Positions 1-8,055 of a stretch of DNA of 31,096 nucleotides are shown in pieces (position 1 is the first letter of the stretch; the number at the start of each line of letters is the position of its first letter). The position numbers were made by a program, and so were the translations under genes. Origin of the DNA: CAVURW01 sp963743595 (GTDB lineage: Bacteria; Verrucomicrobiota; Verrucomicrobiia; Methylacidiphilales; UBA1321); NCBI GenBank assembly GCA_963743595.1, contig CAVURW010000262.1, forward strand, positions 1 through 31,096, given 5' to 3'. The notes below the pieces were generated by a model. That model searched no databases, was not told the DNA's origin, and saw only the letters and a list, made by a program, of their open reading frames with translations.

Positions 1-1
1 G

Positions 2-514
2 AGCTCGACCCCCTTCAATGCGTTAATCGCGGGAATCGCGCTTGGCTTAGCCGTTATCCCCATCATTTTCACGATCTCCGAGGACGCTCTCACCGCCGTG
101 CCGGGAATCCATAGAGATGCCGCCCGCGCCCTTGGTGCTAGTGAATGGTACTCGGCCATTTCGGTGGTCGTTCCGGCCGCGCTTCCCGGCATTTTTGCAG
201 CCGTCGTGCTCGGCTTCGGAAGAGCCTTTGGTGAAACGATGATCGTGCTGCTCGTCTCCGGAAATGCTGCAAGCATGGACTTCTCAATCTTGAAATCGTC
301 CAAAACGGTGACCGCCGTCATCGCCGGGGAAATCACGGATGCTCCCCACTTCAGCGATCACTATCAGATTCTGTTTTTACTGGGACTCATCTTGTTCATT
401 GTCACGTTCTTCGGAAACGTACTCGCGGATGTCCTCCTCCAGAGTCTGAGGGCTCGCATGGAAGGCCAACTCGAACAAAAGGACGATAAAGTGCTCGGGA
501 GCACGGTCGTATGA
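2..514 (+). CDS. pstC: Phosphate ABC transporter permease PstC (3' part)
   Basis: This is the C-terminal part of an inner-membrane permease of the high-affinity phosphate importer PstSCAB; its 5' end lies outside the window. The open frame runs in from the left edge, and the GTG at position 98 is an internal valine, not a start. The visible part contains the EAA loop that docks on the ATPase (ARALGAS followed by a VVPAALPG turn and GRAFGETM), then two hydrophobic segments, the last near the C-terminus. The family assignment rests on this loop and on pstA and pstB following directly. Its TGA overlaps the ATG of pstA (ATGA), indicating translational coupling. A generic family permease is excluded mainly by the operon context. 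Confidence 0.9.
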   Translation, partial: SSTPFNALIAGIALGLAVIPIIFTISEDALTAVPGIHRDAARALGASEWYSAISVVVPAALPGIFAAVVLGFGRAFGETMIVLLVSGNAASMDFSILKSSKTVTAVIAGEITDAPHFSDHYQILFLLGLILFIVTFFGNVLADVLLQSLRARMEGQLEQKDDKVLGSTVV

Positions 515-1476
515 CACCTCAAGACGAGTCTTCTGTAAACGCCGCGATTACCTCGCCGCCCTCCAAGACGACGTGGTGGATGACCATCTTCTTTAGTATC
601 TCGCCCACCATCCTCATCTGCGCCGTCACCTGCATTTTCTGCTACCTGCTGATCAATGGTGCCCACGGCCTCTCGCCGACTTTCATTTTTACGCGAGCCT
701 CCGGCGTCGATTACGACATTTACGACGTCCAACGCACCGGCGTTTTCGATATGGTCGTGGGCACCGTCCTGCTTGTCTTTGGAATGACCTTGTTTGTCAT
801 GCCCATTGGCGTGCTCACGGGAATTTACCTCCAGGAATATTGCGATTCCGGTAGCTGGCGGGCGCTGGTCATTCGTTCTGCGATCAATAATCTCGCCGGA
901 GTGCCTTCGGTCATTTTTGGCCTCTTCGGGCTCGGCTTTTTCGTCATCGCTGTCGGGGGATCGATCGATTCCTACGTCCTGCGCACCACCATACCGGTCA
1001 TGGGCAAACCGGCCTTGGTGTGGTCGGCGCTCACGCTTTCAGTACTGACTCTGCCAGTCGTCGTGGTCAGCACGGAACAGGCTCTGCGCGGCGTACCCAC
1101 CAGTGTCCGGGAGGGTGCGCTCGGCTTGGGTGCAAGTCGCCTCTACACGCTGCTTTGGGTCGTGCTGCCTCAGGCCTGGCCGGGCATTCTCACCGGAGGG
1201 TTACTTGCAGTAAGTCGCGGCGCGGGCGAGGTCGCTCCCCTCATTTTCACGGGTGTCGCCACGTACACGAATCATCTGCCCACTCACCTGAATGACCAGT
1301 TCATGGAACTGAGCTACCACATCTACATGCTCTGCACGCAGTCGTCTGACAGCGCTAAAGTTCCGCCTCTCATCTTCGCCACTGCGGTAACCTTACTCTC
1401 GATTACCTTTACGCTCAATGCACTCACCATTGTCGCCCGCACCTGGCTCCGCAGGCGTTATCGAAACCAATACTAA
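511..1476 (+). CDS. pstA: Phosphate ABC transporter permease PstA
   Basis: This is the second membrane subunit of the PstSCAB phosphate importer, pairing with PstC to form the channel. The 321-residue protein has a short cytoplasmic N-terminus, a first helix at about residues 25-45, a periplasmic stretch, then several hydrophobic segments. The EAA loop (REGALGLGASRLYTLLWVVL, then LPQAWPGILTGG and SRGAGEVAPL) is characteristic of PstA. Length fits the family (about 280-320). The start ATG overlaps the pstC stop, and pstB begins 11 bases after its TAA. A Pho-box-controlled operon is expected for this family, but the promoter lies outside the window. Confidence 0.93.
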   Translation: MTPQDESSVNAAITSPPSKTTWWMTIFFSISPTILICAVTCIFCYLLINGAHGLSPTFIFTRASGVDYDIYDVQRTGVFDMVVGTVLLVFGMTLFVMPIGVLTGIYLQEYCDSGSWRALVIRSAINNLAGVPSVIFGLFGLGFFVIAVGGSIDSYVLRTTIPVMGKPALVWSALTLSVLTLPVVVVSTEQALRGVPTSVREGALGLGASRLYTLLWVVLPQAWPGILTGGLLAVSRGAGEVAPLIFTGVATYTNHLPTHLNDQFMELSYHIYMLCTQSSDSAKVPPLIFATAVTLLSITFTLNALTIVARTWLRRRYRNQY

Positions 1477-1487
1477 CCCGAACTCCT

Positions 1488-2351
1488 ATGGACTCGTTTC
1501 AAAATCTGCAGCCGAAAACTCCTCCCGCAGAGCGGCGTCCGGTGCAAAGCTCGCACGTCTCGTTTGTCGACACTACCGATTCGTCCCGATCGAATTTACC
1601 ACCCATTTTCAATATCCAGGCGCTGAGCCTCTATTACTCAGCCCGCCGTGTTTTAGAAAACGTTTCGCTCAATATTCCCCGCCAATCGGTCACTGCATTG
1701 ATCGGGCCGTCCGGCTGCGGAAAATCGAGTCTCCTTCGCTGCCTAAACCGGATGAACGATTTTATTCCCCAGACGCGAGTAACGGGTCGAATTCTCTTCC
1801 AGAATCAAGACATCTACGCTCAAGAAATCAACACCGTGCAACTGCGCCGGTACATCGGGATGGTCTTTCAGAAATCGAATCCGTTTCCGCGCAGCATCTT
1901 TGAGAACATCGCGTTCGGCCTGCGCCTACACGATCTCGCTAAGGGAAACGCGCTGAAAGACGAGGTGGAGGCGTGTCTCACCCGTGTCGGGCTTTGGACT
2001 GAAGTGAAGGATCGCCTGAATCAAAACGCACTCACGCTCTCCGGCGGTCAGCAGCAGCGCCTCTGCATCGCCCGCGCCATCTCCGTTCGCCCGCAAGTGC
2101 TGATGATGGATGAACCGGCCTCTGCTCTTGATCCAGTCGCCACGGCCACGATCGAGGAACTTATCCTGGCGTTGAAAGCCGAGTTTTCCGTAATCATCGT
2201 CACCCATAATCTGCAGCAAGCGGGGCGCGTGGCGGAGCAAACGGCGTTCTTTTACAACGGCCAACTCGTGGAGTACGATCTGACTGAAAATATGTTCTCC
2301 AACCCCAAAAACCCCTCTACGGAAGCGTTTCTAAACGGTAGATTCGGTTGA
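1488..2351 (+). CDS. pstB: Phosphate ABC transporter ATPase PstB
   Basis: This is the cytoplasmic ATPase that powers phosphate import through PstCA. All ABC landmarks are present: Walker A GPSGCGKSS, the Q-loop region VFQKSNPFP, signature LSGGQQQRL, Walker B VLMMDEPASALDP and the switch histidine in IIVTHN. The sequence CLNRMND after Walker A and the QKSNPFP stretch are typical of PstB rather than other importers. The 287-residue protein carries about 35 extra N-terminal residues before the ATPase core begins near residue 42. This is longer than usual, so a later start is possible, but no better ATG with a ribosome site was seen. It is the third gene of the operon, and the next gene starts four bases after its TGA. 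Confidence 0.95.
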   Translation: MDSFQNLQPKTPPAERRPVQSSHVSFVDTTDSSRSNLPPIFNIQALSLYYSARRVLENVSLNIPRQSVTALIGPSGCGKSSLLRCLNRMNDFIPQTRVTGRILFQNQDIYAQEINTVQLRRYIGMVFQKSNPFPRSIFENIAFGLRLHDLAKGNALKDEVEACLTRVGLWTEVKDRLNQNALTLSGGQQQRLCIARAISVRPQVLMMDEPASALDPVATATIEELILALKAEFSVIIVTHNLQQAGRVAEQTAFFYNGQLVEYDLTENMFSNPKNPSTEAFLNGRFG

Positions 2352-2355
2352 GATT

Positions 2356-3771
2356 ATGCTTCTGCATTCGACATTGACCGCCGGAGAATTGATTACGTCA
2401 AACGATGTGGTGCCTCCCACCATGCTCGTGAAGCAATTGATCGACTGGTTCAAAGCAAATCCCCATGTCGAGTACGCCGCCGTCGGCGACGCAAGCGGGG
2501 TTTGCGGCATGGTCGGCGTCGAAAACCTGAACTCACGCATCGCGGGAAACAAATTCGGGCATTCGGTGCTCTCCGATAAACCGGTCACGCGGGTCCTGAT
2601 CGAAAACGCCTTAATCGTCGATGCCTCCATCTCACTAAGCGATCTCGTGGAGCATCTCATTGAAAAGCGCGGCGCAGGTCGCAATTTCTACGAGGACATT
2701 ATTGTTCACGATGGCAAGGGGACTTTCGTCGGCCTCGTCTCCGTTCGACAGCTCCTCATTAAGCAAATGCTACAAATTAATGAGCAGGTGCACGCGCTTC
2801 AGCGGCAACAAAACCTGGTGGCTCAACGCAATCAAGAGCTAATGGAAACCATCATGCGCATGGAGCACGATCAGGCCCGTCTCCAGAAGTTTTTTGAGCA
2901 TTGCTCCATTCCTGTCCTGGTAATGAGCCATGAGGGTCAGGTCATCCGAGCCAATAAACGCTTCTACACCCTGACTGGCTTTGACGAAGCCAGCCTTAGC
3001 AATCGACCCTCCGAAACGCTGTTTCACTTCGGAATCTTTAAAGGTCTGCTCGATTCCTACGAGCATGCCAAATCGGACTTTGAGGAGTGGAATCCCACCT
3101 ACGCGATTGCCCTCAAGCACTCCACCGGAAACCTGCTGGGCGTGGAGCTCTCGTTCAGTGTCGATCTGGATCAGGCCATGGTCATTGTCTTCATCCTGCG
3201 ACAAATGGATGCTAACCAAGCCTCCGTCGCTGAAGCCATTCATCAACGCGCCGCTCAACAACCGAGCATGCTGGCACGCAATGTGGCCTCGAATCTCATC
3301 GATAAAGAATACAACCTGGAGGCCGCCCTCCAGAAACTCGATGCCATTATCAGCCTCGCCGACAAAATCGAGCTCAAGAAGCCAGCCTCACCTTCCATCA
3401 CGGAAACGCAAAGCCGCCTCGGCTGGAAAACGCTCAACGGCGCTCTCGGCCAATTTTCCATCGTCGATCTCGTTCAACTCCTCATCCAAAGCCGCAAAGG
3501 TGGCGGCCTGGAAATCACCGATCCCGAAGAGAACATCGGTAAGATCTTTTTCGATCGCGGCCTTATCGTCCATGCCCTCTACAAAGATCACGTGGGTAAG
3601 CTGGCGCTGCGTAAAATGATGACGATGGAAGCCGGAACATTCGAATTTCACTACGACACCGTATCGCCGCAAGTCTCGATTGAGGGCCACGATCCGATGG
3701 GCGTTTTGATGGAAGCGTGCGCTGAAAACGACGAAGCAGAAGCAAATACCGGAATAGACGAAAACGCCTGA
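2356..3771 (+). CDS. CBS-PAS-DUF4388 sensor protein in the pst operon
   Basis: This is a 471-residue soluble multidomain protein with no membrane segment. Residues about 18-135 look like a tandem CBS pair, usually a nucleotide-binding sensor. A coiled coil follows (137-178, rich in Q, E and R), then a PAS domain (176-285, with PVLVMSHEGQVIRANKRF as the strand-helix start). A helical linker leads to a clear DUF4388 (PATAN-type) domain at 358-455, recognisable by LNGALGQFSIVDLVQLL, GKIFFDRGLIVHA and EAGTFEF. There is no kinase, GGDEF or HTH output, so the output is probably protein-protein contact. It starts four bases after pstB, so it is co-transcribed and may report on phosphate status in place of PhoU, which is absent here. 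That role is inference; the domain calls are fairly secure, CBS being the weakest. Confidence 0.75.
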   Translation: MLLHSTLTAGELITSNDVVPPTMLVKQLIDWFKANPHVEYAAVGDASGVCGMVGVENLNSRIAGNKFGHSVLSDKPVTRVLIENALIVDASISLSDLVEHLIEKRGAGRNFYEDIIVHDGKGTFVGLVSVRQLLIKQMLQINEQVHALQRQQNLVAQRNQELMETIMRMEHDQARLQKFFEHCSIPVLVMSHEGQVIRANKRFYTLTGFDEASLSNRPSETLFHFGIFKGLLDSYEHAKSDFEEWNPTYAIALKHSTGNLLGVELSFSVDLDQAMVIVFILRQMDANQASVAEAIHQRAAQQPSMLARNVASNLIDKEYNLEAALQKLDAIISLADKIELKKPASPSITETQSRLGWKTLNGALGQFSIVDLVQLLIQSRKGGGLEITDPEENIGKIFFDRGLIVHALYKDHVGKLALRKMMTMEAGTFEFHYDTVSPQVSIEGHDPMGVLMEACAENDEAEANTGIDENA

Positions 3772-3792
3772 TCGATACTTCTACCGTATCGA
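3772..3792 (+). terminator. Hairpin after the pst operon, possible weak terminator
   Basis: A perfect 7-bp stem (tcgatac paired with gtatcga, loop of seven bases) begins directly after the TGA of the CBS-PAS-DUF4388 gene. No U-tract follows, so intrinsic termination is uncertain; it may only protect the 3' end. The rest of the gap to 3977 shows no gene. Confidence 0.3.
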
Positions 3793-3977
3793 ATGCGCGA
3801 CGTAATGATATCAGTCGCAGCGCTCGTTTCATTTGGACTCTAATACTTACGGCCATTTCCTGGTAGCTCTGTCTTTAACTTGATTAAACATTCTATTTTG
3901 ATAATTACATGAGTCTCCGAAACGGCTGTTCTCGCCGAAGTCGTACGCCTGCCGCTCTCCGGAAACCACCCTGAGAC

Positions 3978-5054
3978 ATGCACATCTTCCGGACCTACCC
4001 CGTTTCTGTCGCCACCTTCGCAGCACTAGCGCTTCTCAATATTCTGCTCTGGGAACAGCGTATGAGCGCTAAATCGCCAGTCATGTTTTGCGAAGAACTC
4101 GTCTCGACGCTCGGCTTCTTTGCGTTGATCGTGCGCGGCTATGTCGCCATGAGTGCGGCACCCGTTATCACCAAAAACCGGGTGCTGTTTCGCCAAATGC
4201 TCTTCGGATTGGCAGTCGGTTGCGTCGCACTGAATCTCTACACCTTTCCCAAGTTTTTCCCGCCCTCGCTCAATCCCAACCCGACCACCGCGCCGTTTTT
4301 AGCGCAGATCATCGCCGACACACGCGCGCAACTGACGAACTCGGCGTATCGCCAACAGATCGCGAAATCGATTGGCACGAGCGACCCAGACTGCGTTTTC
4401 GCGTGTGCCTTGGAAGACATCGTCGTCACCCGTTATTTCCAACCCGCCAACGTCCCCCGCATGCGTGAGGTGGAGGTGCCGCCGCAACTGGAAGATTTGG
4501 AACGCGAGTACCGCACCTGCGGAGCGATCGTCGGTAATTGCTGGGACATCTCCACGGTGCTCACCGCTTCCCTGCGCCAAGCCGGTTACCCCGCCCAGAC
4601 GCAGACTTCCATCTACTGCGCACTGAATGCGCAAGTTGGGCATTGCTCGGTCTACCTCCCGCAACAGCATCTCAACCTGTACAACGCCCCGGCTTCGCAA
4701 TGGACCGACAGCCTCGCACAGGCCACCTATTCGTGGGGCATCTCGAGCTGTTTTTCCGGCTGGCACGGACTGCGGGACACGATCGTTTACAGCCTGTTGA
4801 TGGTCACTTTTCTGCTGCCCGTTCCACGCGGCGGGTCGAGTTTCTTCCCGTTTTGCGTACTCCACGCGGTGCTCGTCTTTTATTTCTTATTTGCCGACAT
4901 GCCGAAGCTCCTGCGTTTGCTACTCCTCACCTTTAGCTTCCTCATCTGGCCGCTCTGGGAAGTCGTTCTCCGCGCGTGGTTCCTGAGTCTTGTCGCAAGA
5001 CTAACAGAGGTTTATTCGAGTCTCAAAGAGGGTTCTCTTTCTGCCGCAGAGTAA
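3978..5054 (+). CDS. Multi-pass membrane protein with transglutaminase-like core
   Basis: This 358-residue protein has about three hydrophobic segments before a soluble domain (near 10-25, 42-60, 72-90) and about three after it (265-283, 290-306, 312-335). The middle domain (about 105-255) holds NCWDISTVLTASLRQAGYPA, a close look-alike of the nucleophile helix of transglutaminase-like proteins. Cys188 begins the helix, His222 sits in GHCSVYL 34 residues later, and Asn236 in LNLYNA 14 residues after that. This order and spacing match the Cys-His-Asp/Asn triad of the superfamily, so it could be a thiol peptidase or acyltransferase outside the membrane. The substrate is unknown. It is transcribed alone and converges on the signal-peptidase-like gene. 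Membrane topology is firm; the enzymatic call is moderate. Confidence 0.6.
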   Translation: MHIFRTYPVSVATFAALALLNILLWEQRMSAKSPVMFCEELVSTLGFFALIVRGYVAMSAAPVITKNRVLFRQMLFGLAVGCVALNLYTFPKFFPPSLNPNPTTAPFLAQIIADTRAQLTNSAYRQQIAKSIGTSDPDCVFACALEDIVVTRYFQPANVPRMREVEVPPQLEDLEREYRTCGAIVGNCWDISTVLTASLRQAGYPAQTQTSIYCALNAQVGHCSVYLPQQHLNLYNAPASQWTDSLAQATYSWGISSCFSGWHGLRDTIVYSLLMVTFLLPVPRGGSSFFPFCVLHAVLVFYFLFADMPKLLRLLLLTFSFLIWPLWEVVLRAWFLSLVARLTEVYSSLKEGSLSAAE

Positions 5055-5093
5055 AGGATGATACAGCGCCGTAACTGGAAGCCAGGCTCTTTG

Positions 5094-6002
5094 TTAATTT
5101 CTCTGCTCAATTTTGCCCAACCGGGACCAATCGTAGATCGGTTCGAACCACCGATATTTCAGTTTCCACTGAATTGCCGACATCGGCACTGGACCGAACG
5201 CGCGGCTATCCAATGAATTGTCCCGGTTATCCCCTAGAACAAAGCAATGGTACTTCGGTACTGTCATGATCGGCATGTTGGCCAAAGATGAGTTTGGGTC
5301 AGAGATGAATATTGAGTAACTGACTCCATTATTGTTCTCGAATGCTATTTCTCCGCTGAATTTATGAGAGTTCCGAACATACTCACTTTGACGTACTTCG
5401 CTTGAGGGCAACTCAGTGCCGTTTATAAGAAGACGGTTATTTTTGATTTCAACTGTATCGCCGGCTACGGCTACCACTCGTTTCACAAATGAATTACCAC
5501 GTTGGTCAGGATTAGGAAAAAGCACGATATCGCCTCTTACCGGGTCGGAGGTTAAATTCACCGAAAGCACGCCGTCGCCGGCCAGAATCGTCGGAAACAT
5601 TCCATCGGTCGGGACATACCAAGCTCGGAAAAGTTGATCTCGAACGTAGATGCCGTAAGCCAAACTACTTCCAGTGCCCAGCAGAACTAAGGCGAAGTAA
5701 ACGTACCATTTGTTGTAGTCTTTTAAGACGTACTCAGATCGGGTAATTAGGGTGAGCTGATACGCGTCGCCCGCCGCCAGCACCCAAACAGACAATTGCG
5801 CTACCAGGCAGGCACAACCAAGTTCCCAAGCAAGGTCGCTCGGAATCCGTAGAAGGAGTAGACCCGAGACACTAATTGCCTGTGTCAACAAAATCCAAAT
5901 AATTCCCCTGGGCAAATCTCCCGTATAAACTTGTCCGAGGCCCGGCATTAATAGGGAGAGGGAAGCGGCGACAACTGAGTAACGAGCATTTCTATTTATC
6001 AT
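5094..6002 (-). CDS. Signal peptidase I-like protein (S26) lacking the nucleophile serine
   Basis: This 302-residue protein starts with a TM2/DUF5683-like membrane module (LLMPGLGQVYTGDLPRG at about 18-34, then hydrophobic stretches to about 118), followed by a signal peptidase I domain. The S26 boxes are clear: box B PTDGMFPTI (131-139), FVKRVVAVAGD with the general-base Lys174, and LGDNRDNSLDSR (256-267). The residue that should be the catalytic serine is Gly134 (codon GGA, 5603-5601), 40 residues before the lysine as in Bacillus SipS. It is therefore probably catalytically dead or uses another chemistry. The frame extends to 6089, but that would overlap the anti-sigma gene by 65 bases and add a low-complexity tail. 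The ATG at 6002 lies 22 bases past that gene's stop and suits the family start. It is third in the sigma operon. Confidence 0.75.
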   Translation of the reverse strand: MINRNARYSVVAASLSLLMPGLGQVYTGDLPRGIIWILLTQAISVSGLLLLRIPSDLAWELGCACLVAQLSVWVLAAGDAYQLTLITRSEYVLKDYNKWYVYFALVLLGTGSSLAYGIYVRDQLFRAWYVPTDGMFPTILAGDGVLSVNLTSDPVRGDIVLFPNPDQRGNSFVKRVVAVAGDTVEIKNNRLLINGTELPSSEVRQSEYVRNSHKFSGEIAFENNNGVSYSIFISDPNSSLANMPIMTVPKYHCFVLGDNRDNSLDSRAFGPVPMSAIQWKLKYRWFEPIYDWSRLGKIEQRN

Positions 6003-6024
6003 ATTCTTAAGTGTTTTTTGAGGT

Positions 6025-6273
6025 TTAGGGACTAAGGATGGTAGAGAGGACGAGCCAGAGACGAATGAGTCCGATGTTCGCCGCGACAAACAAAGCCGCA
6101 GACTGTGCGAGTGGATTTGCGAACAACCTCTCGAGCCACAGGATCAAACCGATCTTAGGGGACTCGTCTTCTATTTTTCGAATCTGGCGCATGACCTCGA
6201 CGGCAAAATCAGGGCGAACTCGCACGTCCCGTTTTCTGGCCTTCCAAGCATTGAATTTCTCTTCGTGGTTCAT
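6025..6273 (-). CDS. Small one-helix membrane protein, putative anti-sigma factor
   Basis: This 82-residue protein has a charged, probably cytoplasmic N-terminal half and one membrane helix at about 55-78. Its ATG overlaps the TGA of the ECF sigma gene (ATGA), so the two are translationally coupled, the usual arrangement for a sigma/anti-sigma pair. No zinc-binding HxxxCxxC motif of ZAS-type anti-sigmas is present, and the protein is shorter than most. The anti-sigma role therefore comes from position and topology, not from a recognised domain. Confidence 0.6.
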   Translation of the reverse strand: MNHEEKFNAWKARKRDVRVRPDFAVEVMRQIRKIEDESPKIGLILWLERLFANPLAQSAALFVAANIGLIRLWLVLSTILSP

Positions 6274-6833
6274 GGTTTTTCAGCTTCAAACTTGTTCATT
6301 ATCTCTTGAAGTTTTGCTCGCGCACGGTTGGCACGGGACTTGATCGTTCCAATGGGAACCCTTTCGATTTGTGCAACTTCTTCGTACGAAAGTTGTTCGA
6401 ATTCCAGTAAGATAAAAGCGCGTTGAAGTTGCTCCGGCAGGGCTCTTAACGAACAGTCCAAATGGCGGAAAAGTTCCTTATCTGTTAAATCGTTTAACGG
6501 AGTTCGCGGCTCCAGAAGTTCGGGTTGCTGCTCCAGCGACGTTGAAACGGGCCTTTTGAGTGCATTGATGCTCTTGTTTCGCGTGATCGTGAAGAGCCAT
6601 GTTGAGAATTTACTTCGACTTGGATCAAATGATTTAAGATTGCGAAACGCTGCGATAAAGATCTCTTGTCCAATCTCCTCGCATCTCGATTGGTCCCAGG
6701 TAAATCGATAAATCATATTCAGCGTCCGTTGTTCGTACCGCTCCACCAGCAGGCGAAAGCGTTCGATTTCCCCCAATAAAACCAATGCGACGATCTCATT
6801 ATCGTCCTGGATCGGGTCGGGGGAATCGCTCAT
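6270..6833 (-). CDS. ECF-family RNA polymerase sigma factor
   Basis: This 187-residue sigma-70 family member has only regions 2 and 4. Region 2 (about 22-95) includes RCEEIGQEIFIAAFRNL and FSTWLFTITRNKSINALKR, the core-binding and -10 recognition part. Region 4 (about 125-180) includes LRALPEQLQRAFILLEFEQL and the HTH YEEVAQIERVPIGTIKSR, which recognises the -35 element. It heads a minus-strand operon with a one-helix membrane protein and a signal-peptidase-like protein. A GGAAC-type promoter directly upstream suggests autoregulation. The signal is unknown. Confidence 0.93.
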   Translation of the reverse strand: MSDSPDPIQDDNEIVALVLLGEIERFRLLVERYEQRTLNMIYRFTWDQSRCEEIGQEIFIAAFRNLKSFDPSRSKFSTWLFTITRNKSINALKRPVSTSLEQQPELLEPRTPLNDLTDKELFRHLDCSLRALPEQLQRAFILLEFEQLSYEEVAQIERVPIGTIKSRANRARAKLQEIMNKFEAEKP

Positions 6834-6841
6834 CTACAGAC

Positions 6842-6869
6842 TTGTACAACCAGAAGGTAAAAAGGTTCC
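6842..6869 (-). promoter_or_regulatory. Candidate ECF-type promoter of the sigma operon
   Basis: On the minus strand GGAAC (6869-6865) is followed after 17 bases by GTACAA (6847-6842), the spacing of sigma-E-like promoters. The predicted transcript would start at or just before the sigma ATG at 6833, giving a leaderless or nearly leaderless message. GTACAA is only a loose match to the usual -10 element, so the call is tentative. Confidence 0.35.
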
Positions 6870-7067
6870 ATTTATTCGAAAATGGGTCTCTTCTCCATGT
6901 GCTTGCCCTAAAGGTCTTTATCGCGAAACTGGAACACGATGAGCATCACCCCAGCTAACAAGGGCTCGTCCATGGAATTCGAAAAGTTGATCACAACACT
7001 CAGCGTTTGTTTTTAACCTTTCCCGAACGCCTTGACTTGAGTGGCATGAAATCCAAAGCTCGGCTCC

Positions 7068-7475
7068 ATGAGTTTCCCGCCCTTTTATTTCGACATTCCA
7101 CATCGAGCAGAATCGTGGAGCGACCTTTCTTTCATTCTGGGAACCTCTGGGATTTGGATCATTTGCATTGGTTTGGCACTTACGGGTTTAACGGTTTCTT
7201 TTCTTTGGAGAGGCTCGACATGGAACTGTGTTTACCTCCATTTTGCGATATCCGGATTAATCCCAATGCTTGGAATCGATGGGATGCTCCTTGATAACTA
7301 TTCCGCCTTGAGGACGATGGGTCGAGGTATCGAAAGTCCTGAAGTTATCAAAGCAGAGATTTGGGAAATCTGCCAAATCGGGTTTTTTGCAAATGCCTGG
7401 TTTCTTTATGCAGTTGGCTTGGGCCTCTTATTGATACTTCAAACGATGAAATGGAACCCGTTTAATCGAGTTTGA
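7068..7475 (+). CDS. Small multi-pass membrane protein, first of a tandem paralog pair
   Basis: This 135-residue protein has three hydrophobic segments (about 25-45, 52-75 and 106-127). I do not recognise the family. It shares a pattern with the next protein: HFA followed by LIP, a GML motif, an acidic loop, then GFFAN and LLILQ/K near the end. The two are therefore diverged tandem duplicates. The stop is two bases before the ATG of its partner, so they are very likely co-transcribed. The ATG at 7068 is chosen because upstream sequence in this frame shows nothing protein-like. The shared loop between helices two and three (about residues 80-100) is the least conserved part. Confidence 0.65.
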   Translation: MSFPPFYFDIPHRAESWSDLSFILGTSGIWIICIGLALTGLTVSFLWRGSTWNCVYLHFAISGLIPMLGIDGMLLDNYSALRTMGRGIESPEVIKAEIWEICQIGFFANAWFLYAVGLGLLLILQTMKWNPFNRV

Positions 7476-7477
7476 CT

Positions 7478-7936
7478 ATGTATTTATTCTTCTTCGTTTT
7501 ATTTCATTCTCTCTACTTTTATATTCCTCTCTCAGACGTGTCAGTCATCGAGTGGCTTTGGAACCTTGGATTACCTGGGCTACTGGTTGCTGCAGTGGCC
7601 CTCTGGACGAACTGGACAGCTTTCTATGGTCTCCGGAAAGAAACAACCTGGACTGATGTTGGCCGCCACTTTGCTCTCACGAGCTTAATTCCATTGATCG
7701 GAATGTCCGGAATGCTATACTTCTTCTATCAATTCTTGGGATTCATGGGTGATTCACCAGAATCCGGTGAGACGATCGTTCTATGGATGTCGTACTGGTG
7801 CAAGCTCGGTTTTTTTGCGAACTTTTGCCTGCTAAGTTGCTTTCTCTCGGGATTCCTACTGATTCTTAAGGTGCAGGGAGTAATTCCGCTAATCTTTCAG
7901 AAATCCTACTACAAATGGGACAATGAAACTGACTAA
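7478..7936 (+). CDS. Small multi-pass membrane protein, second of a tandem paralog pair
   Basis: This protein of 152 residues has about four hydrophobic segments. The core from HFALTSLIPLIG to GFFANFCLLS and LLILK matches the preceding gene, while the N-terminus is more hydrophobic and the C-terminus longer. An in-frame TTG at 7472 would overlap the upstream stop; the ATG at 7478, two bases after that stop, is the simpler start. Function is unknown. Two neighbouring related membrane proteins suggest a hetero-oligomer, but this is inference. Confidence 0.6.
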   Translation: MYLFFFVLFHSLYFYIPLSDVSVIEWLWNLGLPGLLVAAVALWTNWTAFYGLRKETTWTDVGRHFALTSLIPLIGMSGMLYFFYQFLGFMGDSPESGETIVLWMSYWCKLGFFANFCLLSCFLSGFLLILKVQGVIPLIFQKSYYKWDNETD

Positions 7937-8055
7937 AGCCATCGCCTCCTGCCTCAGCCATGCAAAGATTACACCTAAAAAGCCACAAATTGCATCCGAC
8001 ATGTTTTCCCTGAATTGAGTGTTATTGCACTCAGTTCCAATGTATTTGATAAGGC

